NCBI RefSeq assembly: GCF_030272615.1
Contig: NC_081406.1
Coordinates: forward strand, 214,440,497-214,504,496
Source of the DNA: Cryptomeria japonica
Taxonomy: Eukaryota; Streptophyta; Pinopsida; Cupressales; Cupressaceae
DNA: 64,000 nt
Direction of reading: 5' to 3'
Part shown: positions 56,035 through 64,000 of the stretch, in pieces
How the letters are laid out: each line of letters opens with the position of its first letter
Numbering within the stretch: the first letter of the stretch is position 1
Position numbers and translations under genes: made by a program
Notes under the pieces: generated by a model
The model's database searches: none
Seen by the model: the letters and a program-made list of their open reading frames with translations, nothing else
Told to the model about the DNA's origin: nothing

Positions 56035-57170
56035 ACTAATTTTCAAATAAGGAGAGATATAAGGGTGAAGAGAGATGAAGAACTAAGGAGAGGGAAAAGA
56101 ACTAAAGGACAAGGACATAAATAGAGATATAGATATTTAAGAGTATGAAGTGAGAGGGAGAAAAACTAAAGGACAAAGATGGATAGAAAGATGTAGACAT
56201 ATCTCGATATTGAAAAGGAGAGAGGAAGATAGAGATAAAAAATGAAGATAAAGGGAGAGGGAGGTGAATAGATATAGATAAAGAGAGAGGTAAAGACAAA
56301 GATAAATATATGAAGAGATGAAGAAAAATGGATAGAGAGGGGTAAAGAGAGAGATAAAAAAAGGAAGAGACAAAGAGATATAAAGGAAGAGAAATATTGA
56401 TAGATAGAGATATATAGATAGTGAAAGAGAGTGAGAAAGAGAGATAGAGATTATAGATAGGGATAGATAGAGAGGGAGAGAGAAAAAGAGGAAGATATAG
56501 AAATATATAAAGGCACTATAGAGAAGGATGTGGGGAGAGAACAAAAAATATATAAAGAAGGAGTAAACAAAGAGATAAAAGTATAGAAAGGGAAAGATAC
56601 TTCAAGAGGGCGATAGAGGAAGATACAGAGAAGTAGATTAATCATGTATAGAGGAATATATATAAAGATAGAGGAACATATAAAAAGAGAGATTTATAGG
56701 GAAAGAGATGGAGATGTGAAGATGGACATAGAGATAGATATAGATAGAGCATGATAGAGAGAGTAAGATAAATGGAGGGAGAGATGGAGTGAATAAGTGA
56801 GATTTAGAGATAATGAGATATAAATATACATGAAGATAGATCTATAGGGATATAGAGAGAGAGGGGACAAGATAGGGAGAGAAAGGAGGTGATAGAGACA
56901 AGTAATATATAAGTATAGGTAGGATAAGGTAAAGGAGGGAGATAAATAGAGAGAAGAGAGATTATTAGAGAGAAATATAGAAATAAGGAGTGACAATGAT
57001 GGAGTGGGAGAGGGAGAGATATTAATAGAAAGATGGAGATATATGCAGAGATGCATGTAACTTGGGAATTTATTTATCTACATGGAATGATAAAATAGAG
57101 AAGAAAGAGATATTATATAAGTATAGATAGACAAGTGATAGATAAAGGAGGTGATAGGAAAAAAAATGAG
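56035..57170. repeat. Purine-rich (GA/GATA) low-complexity flank
   Basis: The plus strand is almost all A and G with scattered T: GAGAGATAGAGATA, AAGGGAGAGGGAGG. It starts right at the end of the satellite and mirrors the purine-rich flank on the other side. Long Ser/Leu frames on the minus strand are composition artefacts. Confidence 0.85.
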
Positions 57171-57283
57171 ACTTTGTATGCAAAATTTGTGAGTATTTAA
57201 AGTTTTAAAATTGAAAGACTAACTTCAAATGATTATAATTAACTTTTGGTCTATAATATCATCAAAATACCACATCCATTTGA
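57171..57283. other. Short spacer before Copia-6
   Basis: No features. The last five bases, TTTGA (57279-57283), are the candidate target-site duplication of Copia-6; the partner is not in the window. Confidence 0.5.
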
Positions 57284-58335
57284 TGTTAGGTCCCAAAGAA
57301 AACTTAGAGGGGGGGGGGGTGAATCAGTTGTCTAATAAATTCAAACCAAAAACCATTTAACCAACTTAATTCTTAATACCAATAAACCAGTTAAGTATGC
57401 CAGTAGACAGTGTTAACAGTAAATTGCTATACCGGTAAAGATTAATGCATGAAACATAAATATAAATTCATCCACAACACATAACACCAATATTTGTACG
57501 TGGAAACCCTGTAAGGGGAAAAACCATGGTGGGAAACCTTACCCACAATCAGATGATACTACTACAGATAGTAAGTGTACATAGATGGGGTTTGCACATG
57601 CAGAAAGGCCAACAGCCTAGAGCTCACTGCTCAATCAAAAAATGGGAGTCACACTAACTACAGTTGGATGGTTAAATCCAATAAGAATGTACTGCACAAA
57701 ATAGCATCTTCATATGCTGGATTCAGTACCGGTGTAATACTGATATGCTTCTACAAAAACCTAGCTTCACCTTCAAATGATGTCTTTGTGTATACCTCTG
57801 CTTAATCTCGCATATACCTTCTCACAAACCTTTTTTGCATTCCACATTCGATCTTACAAATAAGATCTTACATTTATACCATAACCTAAGACCAATTTTA
57901 GTAGGTTGGCTCTACAAGATATTACAAAAAGCATTTTACAAACAATATAATATCCGATGTAATAACCGATTGAACATGTCAGCTTAATGCATTTACAATA
58001 ATAATAAATCATCTCCATAGCGTGCCATGCTGATTTGGAAAAGATAAACCTACTGGTGTAACCCTAGACCTATTTGTCGGTAAAAGCAAATATGCAAATA
58101 TGAATATACCAATGATTAATTCTTCAAAACAAAGTGTCCACACGATATTTTCGACATTACCAAGTGTCTTCCATATCATTCCAAGTGTCGGTGAACATTA
58201 TATCCGGCCGGTGAACCATATACCAGTAACTGTGCAATAGTTACTTGCTTGTCGGTGAATGTTGTTGGATCTCCAAAGTGCTAGTGTTCCAGTAGGTGTT
58301 AACATCAATGACAAAACCATACCAAAATACCAACA
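57284..58335 (-). repeat. Copia-6 3' LTR
   Basis: 1052 bp. On the minus strand it begins TGTTGGTATTTTGG and ends GGGACCTAACA. TTGTCATTGATGTTAA is at 58299-58314 and TGATTCACC plus a C-run at 57306-57325. Most of it is shared with Copia-5. Confidence 0.88.
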
Positions 58336-58689
58336 ATCTCCCCCTTTGGCATTGATGGCAACACAAGATGGAAAAACCATCAAAGTGCCAAAATAGAAAT
58401 CCCAAATACCAAAAACAAACAATCTCTCCTAAACAACAATCTCTCCCCCTAGGAGCAACATGTGTTTATCCAAAGATTTATTTTCAATACCAATCTTTCT
58501 ATCAATCTTTCCTCAAAGATAATGTGTTTTTCCATAGATATCTCTCCCCCTTTGACATCAAATGCCAAAGTTCATATACAAAATACCAGTCAATTCAATA
58601 TACCAACTACTCCCCCTGAGAAGTAGCTTCCTCATCAAAGATCAGAGTAAAAGATTTGTCTTTCAATTCTACTGGTTGATGACAATCAT
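58336..58689 (-). other. Copia-6 3' untranslated region with polypurine tract (58336-58347)
   Basis: On the minus strand AAAGGGGGAGAT abuts the LTR, the same tract as in Copia-1. Further CCCCCT-type tracts on the plus strand near 58440, 58545 and 58612 are extra purine tracts on the coding strand. Confidence 0.8.
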
Positions 58690-59990
58690 CAACTGTCTAA
58701 ATTTCTAAAGGTGGTGGTATGACTCCAAGCTGATCTCTGAGATATTCAAAATTCTCCTTAGGTAAAGGTTTTGTGAAAATATCTACAAGCTGTTCTTTAG
58801 TATTCACATAAACTAGTTTTATATCCTTTTCTTCAACTTTTTCCCTTAGAAAATTCAGTTTGATAGAAACATGTTTAGTTTTAGAGTGTAATACTGGATT
58901 CTTAGATATATCAATTGCTGCAGTGTTATCACAATATATGGTAATAGGTTGTTTTCATTTTACCTTTATGTCTTTCAACATTTGCTTAAGCCATAGTACC
59001 TGTGTACAGTTAGTTGCTTCTGCAACATATTCTAAATCTGATGTTGATAAAGATGTACAACTCTGTTTCTTACTCAACCAAGAAACTAATCTCTTTCCAA
59101 GAAAGAGTGCTCCTCTAGTGGTGCTTTTTCTATCATCCACATCTCCTGCCCAATTTGCATCTGTGTATGCACATAGATCAAAATTTTCATCTCTAGGATA
59201 CCATAATCCAAGATTTGCAATGCCTTGTAAGTACCGAAAAATCCTTTTTACTGTTGATTCATGATTTTCCCTAGGATTACTTTGAAATATAGAAACAATA
59301 CATACTACATTCATAATATCAGGCTTGGTTTGTGTCAAATACAGTAAACCTCCTATCATAGATTTGTATCTAGTTGGATTAACAGGTGTAGATTCATCCC
59401 TTTGAGATAATTTGTCATTTGTAGTCATAGGTGTGCTTACCAGTTAAGAGTTCTCCATCCCAAATTTCTTTAGTAATTCTTTCAAGTACTTGGATTGACT
59501 CAAAAATATACCTTTATTAGTCTGTGAAATCTGCAATCCTAAAAAGAATTTTATTTCTTCAATCATAGACATTTCAAATTCTTGCTGCATTTTAATAGAA
59601 AATTCCTTACATAATCCATCTTCTCCTCCAAAGATTATATCATCAACGAATACTTCTATAATCAAGATGTCATCATTAGTTATTTTGTAATATAAATTGT
59701 TGTCTGCATTTCCTTTAGTAAAACCAATCTTTAAAAGATACTTATCCAACCTTGCATACCAAGCTCTTAGGGCTTGTTTCAATCCATACAGAGCTTTTCT
59801 TAACCTGCAAACCATATCATTGTCATCTATCAAAGAAAATCCATCAGGTTGTTCAATATAGACTTCCTCTTTAAGATCTCCATTCAAGAATGCACATTTA
59901 ATATCCATTTGATAAACTTTGTAGTTCTTGTGAGCTGCAAAAGCCAAGAATAATCTGACTGCCTCAATTCTAGCTACCGGTGCAAAGGTT
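58690..59990 (-). pseudogene. pol: Copia-6 reverse transcriptase and RNase H
   Basis: Minus-strand frames hold [31 protein letters not shown], the catalytic FVDDIIFGG, and RNase H motifs TDANWAGDVDDRKSTTRG and a C-terminal NTKEQLVDIFTKPLP. Stops lie near 59442 and 58953. The RNase H SGG/SRG and STSDLEYVA positions are altered relative to common forms. Clearly Copia-type and inactive. Confidence 0.9.
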
Positions 59991-60547
59991 TCATTGTAAT
60001 CAACTCCTTCTTTCTAAGAATATCCCTTACACACTAGTCTTGCTTTATTTCTGACAACCTTACCATCTTCATTAAGTTTGTTTCTAAATACCCATTTGGT
60101 TCCAATTACATTTTTATCTTTAGGCCGGGGAACTAATGTCTGAGTATTATTTTTCTCAATTTGTCCTAATTCTTCTTCCATAGCTTTAATCCAAAATTTA
60201 TCTTCACATGCCTCATTAATAGATGGTGGTTCAATTTGAGAAATAAGGCATACCTCTTCATTTGCCAATCTTCCTCTTGTCATAACTCCTTTAAATTTGT
60301 TTTCAATTATCTGATCTTCAGAATGATTCAATCTTACATACCGGGGTGTCTTAGTTTGCTGTTGTTCTTCAATTAGTGTGGAATCCTCTGATGGTACCGG
60401 GGTAGTTGGATCTTCATTCTGTACTAGTGGATTTAGTGTAGGTTCATTTATCACAATTTCTGTTGCCGATTCAAAGTCTATATACCTTGAAGCTCCTCTG
60501 AATTGTTCATTAATCTTTACATTTGTACTCTCAACAATTTTCTACAA
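59991..60547 (-). pseudogene. pol: Copia-6 pol linker and reverse transcriptase N-terminus
   Basis: A minus-strand frame (60454-60014) with a Thr/Pro/Glu-rich linker, then CEDKFWIKAMEEELGQIEKN and GTKWVFRNKLNEDGKVVRNKA, the start of a Copia reverse transcriptase. It ends in TAG at about 60014, before the EEGIDY motif. Confidence 0.85.
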
Positions 60548-61768
60548 TCACTTATTAAAACATCTATATGCCTTGCCCTTAGATGAATAACCAAGAAATA
60601 TTCCTTCATCACTTCTAGGATCAAATTTGCCAATATACTCATCTCTTCTAATATAACATTTACTTCCAAAAATTCTAAAATACTTAAGAGTAGGAGTATT
60701 AACAAACCATAGTTCATGAGGGGTCTTAACGGTTTCACCTTTGACGTGAACTTTGTTGAATGTATAGACAGCAGTGCTAACTGCTTCTCTCCAATACACT
60801 TGTGGCAAATTTGCTTCAGATAACATACTTCTTGTTGCATCCAAGATAGTTTTGTTTTTCCTTTCAACAACTCCATTTTGTTGTGGTGTCCGAGGTGCTG
60901 ATAATTGACTTCTGATTCCATTCACTTCACAAAATTTATTAAAGTCCTTAGATGTGAATTCTCCTCCTTGATTTGATCTTAAACATTTGATTTTCTTACC
61001 GGTTTCATTTTCAACCATTGCTTTGAACAGTTTGAACTTTCCAAGTGCTTCTGATTTTTCCTTGAGAAAAGTAACCCAACACATTCTAGAATAATCATCA
61101 ATAATTAGCATGAAATATCTATCACCTTGTAAGCTTTTAGTTCTAGTTGGACCACATAAATCAATGTGAATTAAATCAAGAGCATTATTGGATTTTTCTG
61201 GAATACTTTTGAAACTAGCTATAACTTGTTTTCCAAATTGACATTCCTTACAAATTGTAATCTGAGGTTTCATAATTTTAGGTAGATCTCTAACTACCTT
61301 GGAAGTACTGATTTTTACCATGCAATCAAAGTTTACATGACATAGTCTCTTATGCCATAACCAACTTTCATCTATATGTGCAATCAAGCATGTCTTTTCA
61401 CTGTTATTCAAATGAAAGATATTACCTCTAGTCTGATTACCGATTGCAATTTCCAAACCAGTTCTATTCATAATTTTGCATTTTCCATTTTTAAATTGTA
61501 ACTGAAATCCCTTCTCAACTAATTGACCAACACTTATAAGATTATGCTTTAATCCTTCAACATAGTAGACATTTTCAGTGTTATGCTTACCATCAAGAGA
61601 TATTGTACCCTTACCTTTGATTGAACAGGCTTTGTCATCTCCAAATCTTGCTAAATCTCCATTGTATTCTTGAAAGTTCAAGAATTTACCTTTGTCTCTT
61701 GTCATATGATGTGAGCATCTTGAGTCAATGATCCATTCATCCTTTACTTCAACTTTAGCTGCTAGGGC
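60548..61768 (-). pseudogene. pol: Copia-6 protease end and integrase
   Basis: The protease segment near 61700-61730 reads W-I-I-D-S-R-C-S-H-H-M: the Gly after the catalytic Asp-Ser is Arg. A 385-codon open frame from ATG 61705 follows, with the integrase zinc region (LWHKRLCHVNF, CKECQFGK) and a core with LIHIDLCGP, IIDDYSR, LRSNQGGEF and NGVVERKNK. In RSNQGGEF the expected catalytic Asp is Asn, so the core is damaged. Confidence 0.88.
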
Positions 61769-62641
61769 TTATTCTACTGGTTGAGCAGTAGGTGTCAGTT
61801 GATCTTCTGTTATAGCAACAAAAACCCATCCATTGTCTGCTGGATCCTCATCAGAATCATTAGTCACTCCTTCATCAACAATGTAACAAGATTTGTCTTT
61901 GTTCTTCTTAAATCTGTATTTCTGATATTCAAGAATAGGCTTGTATATTCTTCTATCTTCTTCTCTTAGTCTAGCATGTCTATCAGGGCATCTCGAAGCC
62001 ATATGACCAATCTTATTGTAGTTGAAACATTTAAAGGGTGTTTTACCTTCATACTTACTTCCAACTAGACCTTTTGGCATTTTCCTTGCAAATAGTGCTT
62101 CAAGTTCTTCAAGCTCTTCATTTTCCTTCCTAGTTTCTTCAAGTTCTCTTGCATAGAAGGCTTTCCAATCTAATTTGTCAAATGATGGAGCAAATGATGT
62201 TAATGCTTTAAAGGCCAAATCTGTTTTTATAGTAGCAATAGGACCAAATTCCTCAATTTCAAAGGCTGAAAGTTTTCCAATCAATGTATCCCTAGTTACT
62301 GATGTATTAGGCATTGTTCTCAACTCATTTATAGTAGTAACCTTCATTTTATATGCTAGTGGCAATCCTCTTAGGATTTTTGAAACAATTTCATCCTCAC
62401 TTAAGGTTCCTCCACAACATTGAATACCCAAAACAATTTCATTTACTCTTTCCATAAAAGCAGAAATCCTTTCATCTTCTTCCATTTTCAAATGTTCATA
62501 CCTGACTCAGAAGATTTCACATTTTGCAATCTTGACTATGGGATCTCCTTCATTCAGTGTTCTCAAATGATCCCAAATAGCTTTAGTAGTAGACCTATCT
62601 GATAATCCCATGATTTGTTGATCTGATAAACAAATCAGATT
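61769..62641 (-). pseudogene. gag: Copia-6 gag (5' truncated at the palindrome)
   Basis: Minus-strand Gag from the junction: LSDQQIMGLSDRSTTKA, then a 240-codon frame from ATG 62491 with MKMEEDERISAFMERVNEI, CCGGTLSEDEIVSKILRGL and a Glu-rich helix. The zinc knuckle is CFNYNKIGHMASRC, the second Cys being Tyr. The frame ends in TAA at 61769 just before the protease. A TGA near 62504 separates the first part. The Tyr and the TAA are both shared with Copia-7. Confidence 0.9.
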
Positions 62642-62653
62642 AGATCAACAAAT
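62621..62653. repeat. Centre of the Copia-6/Copia-7 inverted repeat
   Basis: ATCTGAT, loop AAACAA, ATCAGAT (62621-62640) forms the tip. Outside it the left arm (TTGTTGATCT) and right arm (AGATCAACAA) pair on for the rest of the window. The right arm has five extra bases (TAGAT) next to the tip. Confidence 0.93.
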
Positions 62654-62654
62654 C

Positions 62655-63497
62655 ATGGGATTATCAGATAGGTCTACTACTAAAGCTCTTTGGGATCATT
62701 TGAGAACACTGAATGAAGGAGATCCCACAGTCAAGATTGCAAAACTTGAAAGCTTCCGAGTCAGGTATGAACATCTAAAAATGGAAGAAGATGAAAGGAT
62801 TTATGCTTTTATGGAAAGAGTAAATGAAATTGTTTTGGGTATTAAATGTTGTGGAGGAACCTTAAGTGAGGATGAAATTGTTTCAAAAATCCTAAGAGGA
62901 TTGCCACCAGCATATAAAATGAAGGTTACTACTATAAATGAGTTGAGAACAATGCCTAATACATCAATAACTAGGGATACATTGATTGGAAAACTTTCAG
63001 CCTTTGAAATTGAGGAATTTGGTCTTGTTGCTACTATAAAAACAGATTTGGCCTTTAAAGCATCAACATCATCTGCTCCATCATTTGAAAAATTAGATTG
63101 GAAAGCCTTCTATGCAAGAGAACTTGAAGAAACTAGGAAGGAAAATGAAGAGCTTGAAGAACTTGAAGCACTATTTGCAAGGAAAATGCCAAAAGGTCAA
63201 GTTGGAAGTAAGTATGAAGGTAAAACACCCTTTAAATGTTTCAACTACAATAAGATTGGTCATATGGCTTCGAGATGCCCTGATAGACATGCTAGACTAA
63301 GAGAAGAAGATAGAAGAATATACAAGCCTAATCTTGAATATCAGAAATACAGATTTAAGAAGAACAAAGACAAATCTTGTTACATTGCTGATGAAGGAGT
63401 GACTAATGATTCTGATGAGGATCCAACAGACAATGGATGGGTTTTTGTTGCTATAACAGAAGATCAATCGACACCTACTGCTCAATCGGTAGAATAA
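62655..63497 (+). pseudogene. gag: Copia-7 gag
   Basis: A 280-codon open frame with MGLSDRSTTKALWDHLRTLN, the CCGGTLSEDEIV block and the Glu-rich helix. The zinc knuckle CFNYNKIGHMASRC has the same Cys-to-Tyr change as Copia-6. It ends in TAA at 63495 where Copia-2 has a Glu codon, again as in Copia-6. About 15 of 240 residues differ from the Copia-6 Gag. True N-terminus absent. Confidence 0.9.
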
Positions 63498-64000
63498 GCC
63501 CTAGCAGCTAAAGTTGAAGTAAAGGATGAATGGATCATTGACTTAGGATGTTCACATCATATGACAAGAGACAAAGGTAAATTCTTGAACTTTCAAGAAT
63601 ACAATGGAGATTTAGTAAGATTTGGAGATGACAAAGCTTGTTCAATCAAAGGTAAGGGTACAATATCTCTTGATGGTAAGCATAACACTAACAATGTCTA
63701 TTATGTTGAAGGATTAAAGCATAATCTTTTAAGTGTTGGTCAATTGGTTGAGAAAGGATTTCAGTTACAATTTAAAAATGGAAACTGCAAAATCATGAAT
63801 AGAACTGGTTTGGAAATTGCAACTGGAAATCAGGTTAGAGGTAATATCTTTCATTTGAATAACAGTGAAAAGGCATGTTTGATTGCTCATATAGATGAAA
63901 GTTGGTTATGGCATAAGAGACTCTGTCATGTAAACTTTGATTGCATGGTGAAGATCAGTACTTCTAAGGTAGTTAGAGATCTACCTAAAATTGTGAAACC
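63498..64000 (+). pseudogene. pol: Copia-7 protease and start of integrase
   Basis: Read in the same frame after the TAA. The active-site segment is DEWIIDLGCSHHM: the Ser after Asp is Leu, a different lesion from that in Copia-6. KGKGTISLDGKHN, LLSVGQLVEKGF and the integrase zinc region LWHKRLCHVNF follow. The window ends inside integrase. Confidence 0.88.

Larger units (their letters stand above)
57284..62641 (-). mobile_element. Copia-6: minus-strand Copia element, left arm of a head-to-head palindrome
   Basis: From right to left on the minus strand: gag (no 5' LTR), protease, integrase, reverse transcriptase, RNase H, 3' untranslated region, polypurine tract and a 3' LTR at 57284-58335. 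In place of the 5' LTR and gag start, the sequence turns into an inverted copy of itself (Copia-7) at about 62641. Stops and a broken zinc knuckle make it inactive. Confidence 0.9.
62642..64000 (+). mobile_element. Copia-7: plus-strand right arm of the palindrome, continues beyond the window
   Basis: Inverted copy of about 61265-62641, aligned without large gaps over the whole visible 1.36 kb, about 5-6 percent different in a by-eye sample of 160 bases. It carries gag and protease and the start of integrase; the rest lies outside. Confidence 0.92.

Noticed and set aside
56102-57056. Ser/Leu/Tyr-rich minus-strand frames resembling membrane proteins
   Set aside because: Produced by purine-rich low-complexity DNA; overlapping frames look equally protein-like.
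62600-62660. Palindrome as a simple assembly or fold-back read artefact
   Set aside because: The arms differ by about 5-6 percent with different stop and active-site changes, which a copied read would not show. Not fully excluded without raw reads.

Overview
The window looks like intergenic DNA from a large, repeat-filled plant nuclear genome. The evidence is AT-rich spacers, stacked Ty1/Copia and Ty3/Gypsy LTR retrotransposons with plant-type primer sites and domains, and no recognisable host gene, tRNA or rRNA. A gymnosperm such as a conifer fits the many old, nested, CpG-decayed elements, but that is an inference of low confidence. Element names (Copia-1, Gypsy-1 and so on) are local labels.

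Layout. Bases 1-1894 are unassigned. Bases 1900-30778 are a three-level nest resolved by perfect 5-bp target-site duplications. Copia-1 (+ strand, TSD taacc) was split in gag by Gypsy-1 (- strand, 4079-25200, TSD gctac), which was split in pol by Gypsy-2 (+ strand, 10662-19045, TSD gtacc). Gypsy-1 is a Tat-lineage element: protease, reverse transcriptase, two RNase H domains, integrase, no chromodomain. On the opposite strand of its 3' region it carries a decayed plant-mobile-domain (PMD) gene with at least one phased spliceosomal intron. Gypsy-2 is a related copy without pol; it keeps the LTRs, primer sites and protease, and has a large repetitive ORF1.

Bases 30784-38766 are spacer with a duplicated GA microsatellite and a degenerate telomere-like tract. 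Bases 38767-48640 hold four Copia fragments (Copia-2 to Copia-5), each truncated by or abutting the next. Bases 50519-56034 are a satellite built from a 20-bp unit present in both orientations, flanked on both sides by purine-rich DNA. Bases 57284-64000 are two Copia copies joined head to head inside gag, forming a long inverted repeat centred near 62,630 that runs off the window.

How the parts relate. Gypsy-1 could once have supplied reverse transcriptase and integrase to Gypsy-2-like copies, since the PBS, PPT and LTR termini match. All elements now carry stops, frameshifts or insertions. Recurrent TGA stops where CGA is expected point to methylation-driven decay. The parts most deserving follow-up are the intron-bearing antisense PMD gene, the inverted-unit satellite and the gag-to-gag palindrome.
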